A stretch of DNA of 64,000 nucleotides from Symsagittifera roscoffensis (Eukaryota; Xenacoelomorpha; Acoela; Convolutidae): contig NC_087069.1 of NCBI RefSeq assembly GCF_963678635.1, positions 30,608,776 to 30,672,775 on the forward strand, given 5' to 3'. Of this stretch, positions 31,537 through 41,426 are shown in pieces (the stretch's first letter is position 1; the number at the start of each line of letters is the position of its first letter). Below the pieces are notes generated by a model. The model was given only the letters and a program-made list of their open reading frames with translations. It ran no database searches and had not been told where the DNA came from. Made by a program: the position numbers and the translations under genes.

Positions 31537-32354
31537 TTAGGGTGTTGAAGTTTTGTACTCGCCTCGGTTTTCCTGTGCATCAGTATCGCTCTGAATTGTT
31601 TTGTTACTAAACCCAACCACTCCGTACTTATTCACTAAAACGGCCAAGTTTTCTTGATCTAATTTATCTAAAACTTGTTTTAAATTCTTGATATGTTGAT
31701 ATTTTTTTCCGTGGGATATAATTAAGATGTCGTCAAGAAAAGCAAACGTGTTTTTCTCATTATTTAACGTTAGATCAATGGTTTTTGGGAACTCTGAGGG
31801 CATATCCGTAAGCCCATAGAATCCAGGTTGGAACTGATATGTTTCGGTCGGTTGGCCTCCTATTATGCTAATGTTCCAATGAGTTCTGGTTGTATCGCAT
31901 TTAATTGACTGTATACATAGCGTAGGACAATTGATGAAAAGAATGTGGAACCGGATTTGTTTTTACCTAGGAGCACGTCAGCATAAGGCATTTGATAATA
32001 GTTTGCATGTATAGCCTTGTTGAAATATTTTAAATCCATCGCTAATTTGATAGTATGATCTTTTTTCACCGTTTTTAGTATCGCGCTAAAAAACTGTTTG
32101 TCATCGCATCTGTCGATTTTTACGATATGGTCTTGATCAATTAGAGATCATCCTGTTTCTTTTTCGACTTTTTCATAAGTATGGATCGGGATTATCCGCT
32201 CATTCTGCTGTGAGGCTTTTAAGTCGCTTAGAAATTTTGTGTGCACCATGTGGTTTTTGGAACGACCAATGCATGTGCACAGTCCATGATATCTTGATTT
32301 TACCCACTTGGTTATGAGTGCGTCTGAGTGTTCGGTATCGGATACAAAGTCCAT
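31537..32354 (-). pseudogene. Gypsy A reverse transcriptase
   Basis: Three consecutive pieces: 32,354-32,148 (N-terminal linker ending HTYEKVEKETG), 32,069-31,863 (DHTIKLAMDLKYFNKAIHAN and YQMPYADVLL, the first RT motifs) and 31,803-31,537 (AFLDDILIISHGKKYQHIKN, motif C with FLDD in place of YxDD). The Asp-Asp codons lie at 31,734-31,729. Gaps and frame changes between the pieces make it inactive. Confidence 0.85.
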
Positions 32355-32559
32355 TGAATTACCATTTGGCTTTTTTGAAAAAGTGGATGCCGAGAAGTGG
32401 TACGAGATTTCGTCTCAGGAATTTCGCTCGTTTATTAACTACCACAATGAAGGACGCGGTGTCGACTGTCCACGTCCCGGATTCAATCGGGGTGACGATT
32501 CTGCCGAATGAAGGGATCCTTTAGCCGTCATAGCACACCATTCTGTTCGCTTCGTCGTT

Positions 32560-32700
32560 TCGTCCCAGCTGCTGTCGTCTTGCCTGTTTTACTGTATTGT
32601 GCAGTGTGGTAGCTGTCTTTTTGTTGGCGAATGAAATTGGTGACCCCGTATCGGTGATGAAAAAAAGGTTGTTTTTCCCAAGCTGACTCTAATCAATTGA
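32560..32700 (-). pseudogene. Gypsy A aspartic protease (active-site DTG retained)
   Basis: The minus strand reads FITDTGSPISFANKK with the catalytic DTGS codons at 32,652-32,641. It cleaves Gag-Pol in active elements. The flanking sequence is consistent with a retropepsin, but the frame is not continuous with RT. Confidence 0.75.
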
Positions 32701-32757
32701 TCTTTTAGGTCGTCTGCTGTCAATTATCTGCTTGCGGATCTTGGATACTCATCGCAC

Positions 32758-33468
32758 TTATGCTTGTGTCATCTGGGTGGAGTAATTCCCATCAAAATCA
32801 CGTTGCCGTCCTTGATGAAGAGATGTTGTAGTCTTATTCAAACGTCTTTTGTGGTCGTTGCCTGTAGTTTTACGTAGTTGACTAAGGTAGGCTGCCATGT
32901 CCGTGTCCTGAATAGATTGTTCTGGATCTTGTTCGTCTTTAATGGCATTGAAATAGGAAAAATTGCAAAGTATGGCGTAGTTTCCACCTTTTGTTGCATT
33001 TGTTGCAAATTTTATCCTTTGCTTGAGGTTGTATAAGGTGACCAAGTCCGAACGGATTTCCGCATTTATGGGAAAATTGATTTTGATTGGTTCCCTGTTG
33101 TTTATTTTCACCTCGTTGTGATAGCAGGCGACCTCTGTTTGCTCTTCGATGCGGTTCTGATCTCCCTTCTTTGTAAAAATCCAACATTCGGCTTTTATTC
33201 CCGTTTGTTGGGACGACGATGCAATTGTTCCTTGTTTACGTATTTGGAGTTGATTTTCCAGGTCCTTTTCTCTACGTATTGCTTATTCAAACACTTGTTC
33301 AGGGGTCTTCGTCTCTGCCAAAAGGTCTTTTTTTACCTCGTCATTTGTCATACCTGCTGTAAAGAGGTCCCTGATTGTTTCTGTTTCCAGAGTTTTAGCC
33401 TTGCAGTTTGGAATCTTGAAGTTCCCTTTTATCAAAAGTTTCGTGAGGCCACAGTGAAAATGTTCCAA
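32758..33468 (-). pseudogene. Gypsy A gag middle and zinc-knuckle region
   Basis: Pieces 33,468-33,283 (LETETIRDLFTAGMTNDEVK, LLAETKTPEQVFE, a typical gag C-terminal helix), 33,187-32,939 and 33,111-32,758 are in different frames. The middle piece includes CGNPFGLGH and CNKCNKR, which look like damaged Cys/His knuckles that bind RNA in gypsy gag. Confidence 0.7.
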
Positions 33469-33643
33469 AGTTTCTCTCTTTGCTTGTTTTCTTGTAAATG
33501 CCTCATATCTGTCAAAATTACGTTGCGGTCCTTGATGAAGAGATGTGTAGTCTTATCCAAATGTCTTTCGTGGTCGTTTCCTGTAGTTTTAAGTCAGGAA
33601 AGTGTTGACTGAGACGTCTTTGGCCTTCGTTTCCTAGGCTGAG

Positions 33644-34036
33644 TTAGATATAACTTCGAAACTTACTATCGACGTCTTCACATGGGTCCCAAATTATCAA
33701 TTTTACTACAATTATTTTCCCATTGTACTCTTTTTTCTTGATTGCGGATGCCTCTATCTCTGGCCTGCCCTGAGTTTCCTCCTCTATCCAAAGTTCGTAA
33801 CCAGGGTCTTGCGGTTTTCGAACTGGAGGTGGATCTTGTAGGAGTTTTTGGAATTTATTTCCGTCTTTCGCAACAATTCCCAGATATAGTTGCTGGTTCC
33901 ATTTCTCCCATATGATCGGGGGTTCTGCCGAGGCTTTTTGCCAGAGTGGTGCAATACCTAGTGAGCTTTTTTGTGGTGATGTGCCATGTTTTACCCTCGG
34001 AATGTAGGTATTGCTGTATGATACGATTTGAGACAT
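33644..34036 (-). pseudogene. Gypsy A gag N-terminal segment
   Basis: Starts at an ATG whose first codons are MSQIVSYSNTYIPRVKHG, followed by a Trp-rich helical stretch (PLWQKASAEPP, WEKWNQQLYLG) and an acidic/basic C-terminal part. Copy B has the same N-terminus at 44,279. The frame is lost before the middle gag piece. Confidence 0.7.
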
Positions 34037-34640
34037 AAGCTATGGTTAATAGAAATAAGAAGAATCTGGTAAAAACTTAAATTCAATTGGTAAAGTTAGG
34101 ATGTTTCGAATCTGGCCTCAAAATCACGAGAGAGACAGATACTCATAAGTAGCTATTGAATCTGTTATGAGTTGTAAAAGGTACTTAATTAAATCAGATA
34201 CCTATATGTTTAGCTTTACATAAGTACGTAGGCTTAAGTATCATGATTAGGTGTCAAGTTAAGTTTAATGTTTCATGTTCTAGTGCAAATCGTTTCTTGA
34301 TGGATATCCATTTTATCTGTACGGATAACAAAACACAATCCATTTAAGACAATTGAATATTAAAGTAGCATCGAATAAAGGCGACATTTTGAGATACACA
34401 TCGAGCCGAATGAAAATTGTTTTCAAAATGTTTTAAAAAGTTTTCAACTCATCAAACACTTCAAAACGAGAGTGCTGATGTATTTTGAGTAGAAGGTGTT
34501 TATGCCAAATTAGGAAGCGTGGCAAACTAAAAGTTAACCTAAAAACAAAATACTGAAATCAGAGTTAATAACCTAACACCAACATAAAAAGCTGATTTCG
34601 AATATAACGAGAACTTAAAATTCTGACATGCTGAAACTTT

Positions 34641-35498
34641 GCTTCTTAGTTGATGGAAATACAGATGGACTTGACCATGAAATTCAGTCATCTTGTGACT
34701 AAAAATATTTTCGGTAACCAAGTCTAGTAACCGATTGCAACTCCCTTAAGAATTCAAAACACATAAAAAGAATTTGAGTAATGCGATGGCTGAGCTTTTC
34801 CCGGTTCCAAGTTTTTGCCTGTAATTTTCCAGACGAAGATGATGTGGATTTTTCCATTTTCCCATCATTGCAAAATTTTTAGCTTGTTGTTTTATGTGTT
34901 ACTATGAATAAAAGTGTGATGTTACGATATATCGTATGAAGAATAACTCTAGTCACAATAATTAATTCTTTCATCGTTAAATTTTTTTTTGCCTGATGTC
35001 AATATTCAAACATTTTTCACTACTGAAATTGAAATGCGGGAAAAGCGGAGTAAAAAACCCCACTATCGAACCCAATTTTTAGTCAGTTTGGTATATTCTT
35101 TCATTCATCATTCATTTTATCTCAAAAGGGACCAGTATTGGAAACATTTGTCCCCTTCAATTTAAAAACAAACAACCTGTGGTTACAGATCTTCGAAGTT
35201 ACCCCTGTTTTTGTTATAATTTACCAAGATTTATGGCCCAATTTTTGAACTGGGTACTAAGTATTAATTAACTGAGTCCTGTGTATTAAGCTTAGGGATA
35301 GTTTTTTCAAAAACATTTTAAGGAAACAAAAAGAAATAAGGCAAATATAGAAAAATCAACAAATGACGTGGCAGTTAAAAATGTATTTCCTTTCAGCTTC
35401 GCAATTTTATTTTCACTCTAGAATCAGTTTAAAAAAATGGGAGGGATGAAGTTGTTTAAAACTGAAAAAAGTGGGATAAAAAAGCTCTGCCTAGCACC
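34641..35498. other. AT-rich noncoding stretch
   Basis: No gene, repeat or RNA recognised. The 60-codon open frame at 34,539-34,721 (minus) is not recognisable. Confidence 0.4.
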
Positions 35499-36619
35499 GT
35501 TCACATTTTGTGAACCGATTTTGCATTGCTTAACAATTTCATAAAAAAAGAATTAGGTTCACATTTTGCTTGTGATTGGTCAATTGAAACCTTGTACTCT
35601 GATTGGTCAGTTTTGGTGTCAATTTGAATATCTTCTTTGTCAGGAGGAAAACATTTGTTTTTGAAAACACACAAATTTGTTTGTTGCCTTCATTTATGAC
35701 TTTGAAAAACAAATTTATCCCTGTAAAAAATGTCAAATAATTTATACGTCGAAAAAAAAATATTCACATTTTGTGAACAATAGTTTGGTCTCTCCATGCA
35801 TGGCTAAGAATTTATGTTCACAAAATGTGAACAGAATAAGGATATATAGATATTAAAAATTTTAACCAGGAGGGAGTGAATAAGAATGCTTGCTTGTGAT
35901 TGGTCAATCGAAACCTTGTCTTCTGATTGGTCATTTTTTCTTTGAATATGAATATTTTCTCAATAAGGAGGAAAAATTTTCAGTCCAAAACACACAAAAT
36001 TGCTTGTTGCCTTGATTTATAAATTTGAAAACAAATTGATCTCTGCAAAAATCGTCGACTAATTTATACATAGATTAAAACTGTTGATATTTTGTGAACA
36101 AAAACCAAAATTGGTCTCGCCATGCTTAAAAAGTTCGGTTCACAAAATGTGAACAGAATAAATATATTTATTGAAAAAAGTTTTACCAGGAGGGAGTGAA
36201 TAAGAATGCTTGCTTGTGATTGGTCAATCGACACCTTGTATTCTGATGGGTCAATTTCTCTGTCAAAAAGAGTACTTTCTTAACAAGGAGGAAAACAGTT
36301 TATTCAAAAACACACAATTTTGTTGCTGCCTTCTTTTCAATTATAATTTTAAAAAACAAATTTTTGCCGGTAAAAATTATCAACTAGCTTAAATATTGAA
36401 TAAGAATGTTCACATTTTGTGAACAAAATTTTCAACGTTCAAAAAACTGTCCTCTCCATGCATGGTTAGGAAGTTTTGTTCACAAAATGTGAACAGACTA
36501 AAGAAATGTTTATACCATGTTCAACTTAGGGGATGGGAGAAAGGATTGATTGTGTTTGGGAAGCTTTGTGAGGTTCAGAAGTTTCCTATGTGTTAGCAAT
36601 AGATTCACAATTTGTGAAC
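35499..36619. repeat. Three-unit tandem repeat carrying GTTCACA palindromes and inverted CCAAT boxes
   Basis: Units of about 320 bases start at about 35,569, 35,893 and 36,212 (marker CTTGTGATTGGTCAATCGA). Each has two inverted CCAAT boxes, a GAGGAAAA block, ACACACAA, then near its end a palindrome GTTCACATTTTGTGAAC, about 40 bases including TCTCCATGCATGG, and a second palindrome GTTCACAAAATGTGAAC. Exact palindromes are at 35,499-35,515, 35,816-35,832, 36,138-36,154, 36,408-36,424 and 36,478-36,494; imperfect ones are at 35,762, 36,085 and 36,603. The arms are 7 bp with a 3-base centre. No open frame spans the region. Confidence 0.9.
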
Positions 36620-37150
36620 AGATTTGTTCAATATTTGATTTTTTCTTATTTTTGTAAAACAGAATCTTTCACTGCTGACCTTTCCTCAAACGCATCTTTG
36701 GAAACTTACACTGAAAACACTCTTGCATCATTCGTACAGCATCAGGCGAGCCCTTGAGTCTTGAAGAACAATGATGTGTTTGTCTTGCAGAAGTAACATA
36801 TCCTAAAAATGTCTGAAACGTTAGCACTGGGAATTTTGACTTGGGCTATTATAAAAGATGGTAAAGAAATTTACAAATTACTCTTGGAAACTACAAAAAT
36901 TTTGATGTTTTGATTGATAGCATGAATAAAGCGATACATATTTCTCGTGTTTGCTGGAATAAAAACCAACATAAAAATTACATTACTAGCAAAATAAACA
37001 AGTCTGGAATCTGGAACAGCAATCCAAAAATGATTTTTTTTTTTCATTTTGGAATTGAGCAGATCTCAGGATAAAATTCACATAGGTTGAATTCTGGTTG
37101 AACCAGCTTTTCCGATTGATATAGGACGTTGTCATCAAGCGTTCGTCTAT
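36620..37150. other. Noncoding stretch
   Basis: No gene, RNA or repeat recognised. The sequence at 36,660-36,800 is somewhat less AT-rich and could hide a short exon, but no open frame supports it. Confidence 0.35.
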
Positions 37151-37151
37151 T

Positions 37152-37415
37152 GTGCTTTCATATGTGGGTAATACAAAAGCACCATTGTTGAGAAGTTTTC
37201 AGCATTTCGACGCGCAACAAATGTTCTCGACGATTGAAAAACCCAATTCGTCCACCGGCAGTCTTCATCAAGTGTTTGATAGTTCACAGAAAAAAAATCG
37301 TGACGAAAAACTTATACATAATATAATGATTAAAATATGTACAGACTCTGGTGATTTAAAACCGTTTACATGTGTTGTTACAAGTTTTCGAACTTTCTGG
37401 TTTCAAAAAGGTTAA
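37152..37415 (+). pseudogene. Coding-like fragment, possibly of a hAT-type transposase
   Basis: An 87-codon open frame without a proper ATG start. The piece IHNIMIKICTDSGDLKPFTC resembles the hAT-transposase segment where an Ile-x-x-Asp-x-x-P-F-x-x-Val motif precedes a Phe. Downstream a shifted frame contains EFPMKDQLTATKSQ-like sequence, where hAT proteins have Tyr-x-x-P-Ser. The match is short and weak, and it could equally be an exon of an unknown gene. No terminal inverted repeats were seen. Confidence 0.3.
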
Positions 37416-37553
37416 CTTTGGAGATCTAATTTTGTTTCCATTTTGTTCGGCGTCTATGTTAAGCAAAAGGTTATTTTGATTGTTTGAAATATAGTATGAG
37501 TTTCCGATGAAAGATCAACTCACAGCAACAAAAAGCCAGGTTAAGTATTAGCG

Positions 37554-37626
37554 ATTGGTCAAAAACTAAGTGTAAGCAACAAAAGCAGCAGGAAACATCA
37601 AGATACGAATCAAAAAGTATAAAAAA
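37554..37626 (+). promoter_or_regulatory. CCAAT box and TATA-like element upstream of the histone locus
   Basis: GCGATTGGTC (inverted CCAAT) is followed about 60 bases later by AGTATAAAAAAAACG. The spacing is promoter-like for a histone gene. The H2A start codon is 417 bases beyond the TATA, which is long for a histone leader. It may serve another transcript, or a TATA-like AATATAC at about 37,953 may serve H2A instead. Confidence 0.35.
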
Positions 37627-38042
37627 AACGCTGTGGACGATTTGACACAATCGAACATGGACGCTTCGTGGAATCTTGAGCGTCGTATTTGACGATTTGT
37701 CCTATTTGCCTTCGAAACTTGTAATTATAATGTCTGTCACTACATGAAACTGTTCAAGATGGACTCAACAGGATATTGGTTTCGAGTCAATCAAATGAGT
37801 CTTACTCTGGAAGAGTTTTCGGCAACGACGGCTTTAACTGGTTCAGTCATTGAGGCTATGTTAGGGCACGCAGGCCAGGAGCTTCGAGGTCAATTCGAGA
37901 GCATGCCAGCAAGCAATCATATCTTATTAACAAGCAACAATCGAGCCGATTTGAATATACTACCCTAAGACAAGTAGCCAAATTGTGGTAAAGTCAATCG
38001 TCAACCTACAGATTCTACCACAACAACTACAATAACAATACG

Positions 38043-38441
38043 ATGTCAGGCAAAGGAGGAAAACCGAAGAGTGGCAAAGCTGGAGCCGAGGCCAAGACCC
38101 GATCAAGCCGAGCTGGACCGCAGTTCCCAGTTGGACGAATCCATCGATTCAGCCGCAAGGGCAACTACGCTGAGCGAGTTGGTGCTGCAGCACCAATCTA
38201 CCTTGCTGCTCTGCTCGAGTACTTGACTGCTGAGATCCTTGAGCTAACTGGAAACGCTGCTAAAGATAACAAGAAGTCCAGGATCATGCACAGACACTTG
38301 CAGTTGGCCATCAGGAACGACGAAGAGCTGAACAAGCTGCTCCATGGAGTGACAATTGCTCAAGATGGTGTGCTGCTGAACATCCATGTGCTCCTGCGCA
38401 AGAAGCAGTCTTCGTCTCAGCCCAAGACTGACATGATGTAA
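38043..38441 (+). CDS. Histone H2A, divergent, intronless
   Basis: 132 codons from ATG to TAA. H2A pairs with H2B and wraps DNA in the nucleosome. The N-terminal tail ([20 protein letters not shown]), the histone fold with FPVGRIHR, the Glu residues of the acidic patch ([14 protein letters not shown] and NDEELNKLL) and [11 protein letters not shown] are all present. Unusual for so conserved a protein are RFSRKGNY for RLLRKGNY, GAAAP for [13 protein letters not shown] for [17 protein letters not shown] for AQGGVLPNI, and a residue lost before the LLRKK. The C-terminal tail is [12 protein letters not shown], without a terminal SQ-E/D-phi motif. The frame is intact and a replication-type stem-loop follows, so it is probably functional, perhaps a tissue-specific variant. 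A decaying copy is the alternative. Confidence 0.95.
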   Translation: MSGKGGKPKSGKAGAEAKTRSSRAGPQFPVGRIHRFSRKGNYAERVGAAAPIYLAALLEYLTAEILELTGNAAKDNKKSRIMHRHLQLAIRNDEELNKLLHGVTIAQDGVLLNIHVLLRKKQSSSQPKTDMM

Positions 38442-38475
38442 ATAGCTTCCACCTCTCAAGCTTTAACACCAACCC

Positions 38476-38491
38476 GGCCTTTTTGAAGGCC
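38476..38491 (+). terminator. Histone mRNA 3' stem-loop
   Basis: GGCCTTTTTGAAGGCC is a 6-bp stem (GGCCTT/AAGGCC) with a 4-base loop, preceded by CCC and followed by ACCAAC, 34 bases after the H2A stop. Length, stem and flanks match the SLBP-bound element of replication-dependent histone mRNAs. The stem is a sequence variant of the usual GGCTCT/AGAGCC. It implies a non-polyadenylated, S-phase-type transcript. Confidence 0.85.
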
Positions 38492-38836
38492 ACCAACTTT
38501 AAAGTTTTGTCTTCTTATCCTGCCTAGCAGCCATAGCTGAGCTACGCAGAGCAAGCTAAGGTAGTCTAACAACACTAGCTAGCCTCGAATTCGACTGGCA
38601 GTAAAAAAGTGAATCTTAGTTGAGCTTTGAGCTGAGAGCCAATCAAAATTAAGTATTCTTCGAATATTCTAGTCAGTCCGAAGAGCTAATTCGAGCTCTG
38701 TGAATTAAATCAAAGTCGCACAAGCTCTTCTGAGCTCTCTGAGGTAGCTTGCTGAGTTTGAGAGCTCGAACTTTTAAATAGTAAGGCTACGTACGGGAGC
38801 AACTGAACAGCTAGCTCGAGCTCAATTTCCGGCTGC
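38492..38836. other. Spacer between H2A and the dead H4, rich in AGCT/GAGCTC motifs
   Basis: No gene. AGCT-containing words (GAGCTC, AGCTAG, AGCTCGAG) recur many times across the spacer, and inverted CCAAT-like GAGCCAATCA lies near 38,634. It includes one copy of the 44-bp direct repeat (38,668-38,711). Confidence 0.55.
38668..38711 (+). repeat. 44-bp direct repeat flanking the H4 pseudogene, left copy
   Basis: CTAGTCAGTCCGAAGAGCTA followed by ATTCGAGCTCTGTGAATTAA matches 39,388-39,431 with about four mismatches. The two copies bracket the H4 pseudogene. Confidence 0.85.
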
Positions 38837-39148
38837 GTCATCCCAATGAGGGTGAAGCAGAGCGCAACCCATACCAGCTTAAGCTTGCTCTGTCCCTGGC
38901 TAATACAGTCTTCCTCTTGGCGTGTTTGGTGTAGTAAGAGCCTCACTGATCACGTTCTCCAAGTAGTTCTTGAATACTCCTCGTGTCTCTTCGTAGAGCA
39001 GTCCACTGACACGCTTGACACCTCCTTGCCGAGCAAGACGTCTTATGGCTGGCTTGGTGATGCCTTGGTTGTTATCTCTAAAGATTTTCCTGTGCCTCTT
39101 CGCTCCTCCTTCGCCAAGTCCTTTTCCTCCCTTTCCTCGTCCAGAAAT
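38837..39148 (-). pseudogene. Histone H4 pseudogene (no ATG, frameshifted)
   Basis: Reading left from 39,148, codons encode [40 protein letters not shown] and [14 protein letters not shown], unmistakably H4. The start codon is ATT (39,148-39,146) instead of ATG. The usual Lys12 is Glu. Near the TYTEHAKRKTV segment one base is gained or lost: the frame ends at TAG (38,902-38,900), while HAKRKTV continues in the next frame. The end is scrambled but the total length (312 bases) equals a normal H4. It is convergent with H2A. No 3' stem-loop was seen. Confidence 0.9.
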
Positions 39149-39238
39149 GGTTGTTGCAGTTGTAGTTGATGTAGAAGTTGGGTTTGAGATTGACGAAAAT
39201 CACTAGGTTCCTAACAATTCTGGACCGACTTCCCTGCC

Positions 39239-39273
39239 CTCTCATTGGCTCTCATATTAGCAGCCAATGAGAG
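39239..39273. promoter_or_regulatory. Paired CCAAT boxes upstream of the H4 pseudogene
   Basis: CTCTCATTGGCT (39,239-39,250) and AGCCAATGAGAG (39,262-39,273) form a perfect 12-bp inverted repeat with a CCAAT box in each arm, about 90-125 bases upstream of the ATT start. It is probably the remnant of the H4 promoter. Confidence 0.6.
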
Positions 39274-39387
39274 AGCAGATAAGAAGCGGACCTCAACCGG
39301 AACGAAAACCTTTTTTCACGTAAAAACAGTTAGGCACGTGAAAGAGCAATTGAAAAATTTTTGAGCTCACCTAAGGTCTATTAGCTC

Positions 39388-39431
39388 GAGCTGGTCACTC
39401 CGAAGAGCTAATTCGAGCTCTGTGATTTAAA
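39388..39431 (+). repeat. 44-bp direct repeat flanking the H4 pseudogene, right copy
   Basis: The partner of 38,668-38,711. Gypsy copy B starts within a few bases of its right end. Confidence 0.85.
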
Positions 39432-40224
39432 TCTGTGTTTTTTTGGTGGCCCTTAAAGCGGCCTTCTTTCCTAGCCTTTGTTTTTACTGTGTGGTAAGCC
39501 AACGTATTGGTTTCCGTGTTCTTATATCTGCGATATCGTTTTTTGAATTATCGGCTAGTGAAAATTGTTTAACATTTACCATATCATATGATATGTTCTC
39601 GAAGAGAAGATGCGCACCTATTGGAAGTTTCTGCATCAGCATGCGGTCGATTTTATGATCATCATCACTTTCAAACGTTGCTCTATCCGTGGGGCTCAAG
39701 TTGTAGGCACGTGCTGTCTATTTTTTCTTATTTCCAGAAATGCGGTCGTCCCTGTCTATGATAGTTTATTGACTGTCAGCTTGTGGTCCGCTGTGCATGA
39801 GTAGATCCGCTAGTTCGAACGTCGGTTCTGGTAGGTAGGTTTTGTCTTTGTACACTAAGCTAAATTCGTCCTGATCGCGATTCCATATGGCTTAGTCGGG
39901 GAGCGCGGGCTTTGTTAAGATTTTTTGATCTAATTACGAAAATTTGTGTTTTCCCATGAGAAGTTAGATGCTTTTGGCGATGTGCAGATTATAATTAGAG
40001 GTGTGTTTGGTTTACCCCCATTGTGTGCCTCAAACGGCGTGAGTTTTGTTTTTGCATGTGGTGTTGTGATACGCAATGTCTTGAATAACTCTGCCACTTC
40101 TGAGGCAAGTTTGTACCGTTATTTATTTTTATCTATTCTCATGACCGACAGTCTAGTTCTTAGGGTGCTGATCAACCTTTCTACCATGCACCATTGAGTG
40201 GCGGTGACTGACCGGTGCGAATAT

Positions 40225-41048
40225 TCATTTTATGTTATTGCTTTTACAATATATCATCAACTTTTTGGCCCGAAACACTTGGGCTTGGTCGCAAAGAACA
40301 TTCCGTGGTACGTCGCAATTTACAATGTGGGTCAGCAAATTTTTTAGGGGTGTCGGCTTTTTTGTTAGTGACCACTTTTGCTGACGGGAATCGCGAGAAA
40401 CGTCGACACCTACTAGGATGTACTTGTTACTTTCGTCAGGTAATGGTCCGTCAAAATCCAATTGGATTTCACCATCAATGAGGTGAAACGGTTTTTCTCA
40501 GAAATATTCTTAAGATTCTTACCCTTCGCGCGGTAGTCTTTGCCGTTTTGGGCTGTTTTTACAATATCCCTGTGTAGGTCTGGATACCATACAGTTTTTG
40601 CAGCCTCCAACATACCTGACCTGGTTGTGTTAGATGTAGTGAATCTAGAATTTTCTGCTTGAGTTGTTTGGGGATTTCCACCCGGTCATCATATAGTAAT
40701 TCGCTGTCTCGTATCAAAAGTCTGTATCGAATATTGTAAAATACGAAATTGTTTTTTTTTGAATGAAATTTGTTGCAGTGAAGAGAAGAATTTTTTTGAC
40801 TGTTTTTCGAGAAGTGGACTTTTCACAGTGAGTGCAGTTTGTGTTGAGCGCGAAACTGAATGAGCAAAGTTTTCTTTACGGTCGAGCTGAAACGTGCCTA
40901 TAAATCCGTTGGAATTTTCGTTCATTTCTATGTAAGCCATATTGCTATCTTGGAATTCAAGGCTGGTAACAAAACTGTCGATTATTGCAACTACGAAATC
41001 TTCATGCAAGTATGCTGGGTGTTGTGGTTTTCCCACCGGATGACGCAA
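40225..41048 (-). pseudogene. Gypsy B integrase region
   Basis: Pieces: 41,048-40,689 (linker), 40,613-40,413 (MLEAAKTVWYPDLHRDIVKT, zinc-binding domain with the first Cys of C-x2-C changed) and 40,461-40,225 (MDFDGPLPDESNKYILVGVD, the start of the catalytic core). Consecutive pieces are in different frames. Confidence 0.8.
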
Positions 41049-41051
41049 AAC

Positions 41052-41426
41052 TTAATCTACTAGGTCCATCTTTCTAGCAGAAAGGTGTTTGATATCAAAA
41101 TCGAACGGTAGTAGGCGGTTTGTCCACTTTGTTAATCGGCTTTGAAAAGTTTTGTTATTTTTGTTGATAGTAAAAGCACTAACCATGGCCTGGTCGTCAG
41201 TAATTAGGGTAAAACGTCTACCGTACAAATAATACTTGAAATATTCAACCGCGGCTAGTAATTCCAACTCATTTACGGAAAATTTAGTTTCGCATGTATT
41301 GAGAAATTTGGAGGCGTAGGCAACAGTAGCCCATCCGTCTGTCGTTTCTTGTTCAGGGGCTGCTCTGATACCGTGACGACTTGCATCACATACAATTCTA
41401 GTTTCGCGTTGCTTATGAAGTGTCAA
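41052..41426 (-). pseudogene. Gypsy B RNase H (frame still open)
   Basis: A continuous frame reading TRIVCDASRHGIRAA (first catalytic Asp), VAYASKFLNTCETKFSVNEL (second catalytic Glu) and FTLITDDQAMVSAF (third Asp), ending FDFDIKHLSARKMDLVD. All signature elements of a gypsy RNase H are present. The domain is isolated from a working RT, so the element is dead as a whole. Confidence 0.85.

Larger units (their letters stand above)
28600..34640 (-). mobile_element. Ty3/gypsy-type retrotransposon, copy A (decayed)
   Basis: On the minus strand, right to left: leader and gag (34,036 to about 32,760), aspartic protease with DTGS (32,652-32,641), reverse transcriptase (32,354-31,537) with FLDD, RNase H (about 31,440-31,000), integrase (about 30,966-30,100) and a basic C-terminal region (29,625-29,004). 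The order PR-RT-RH-IN defines Ty3/gypsy. Copy B at 39,433-44,891 is about 95-98 percent identical by eye. Homology between the copies runs to about 34,630, beyond gag, so the right end includes the 5' untranslated or LTR part. I could not delimit LTRs. Frameshifts and stops occur throughout. Confidence 0.9.

Noticed and set aside
36210-36392. Short frame inside the palindrome-bearing tandem repeat
   Set aside because: It is not conserved as a frame in the other two repeat units.
35499-36619. The palindromic tandem repeat considered as a CRISPR array
   Set aside because: Units are ~320 bp, spacers are related to each other and there are no cas genes; the genome is eukaryotic.
37744-37968. 74-codon frame just upstream of H2A, considered as an H2B or H3 remnant
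   Set aside because: Its sequence has no histone-fold signature; no similarity could be supported.
38434-38441. C-terminal [10 protein letters not shown] of H2A considered as an H2A.X phosphorylation motif
   Set aside because: The SQ is not followed by E/D and a terminal hydrophobic residue at the chain end as in H2A.X.
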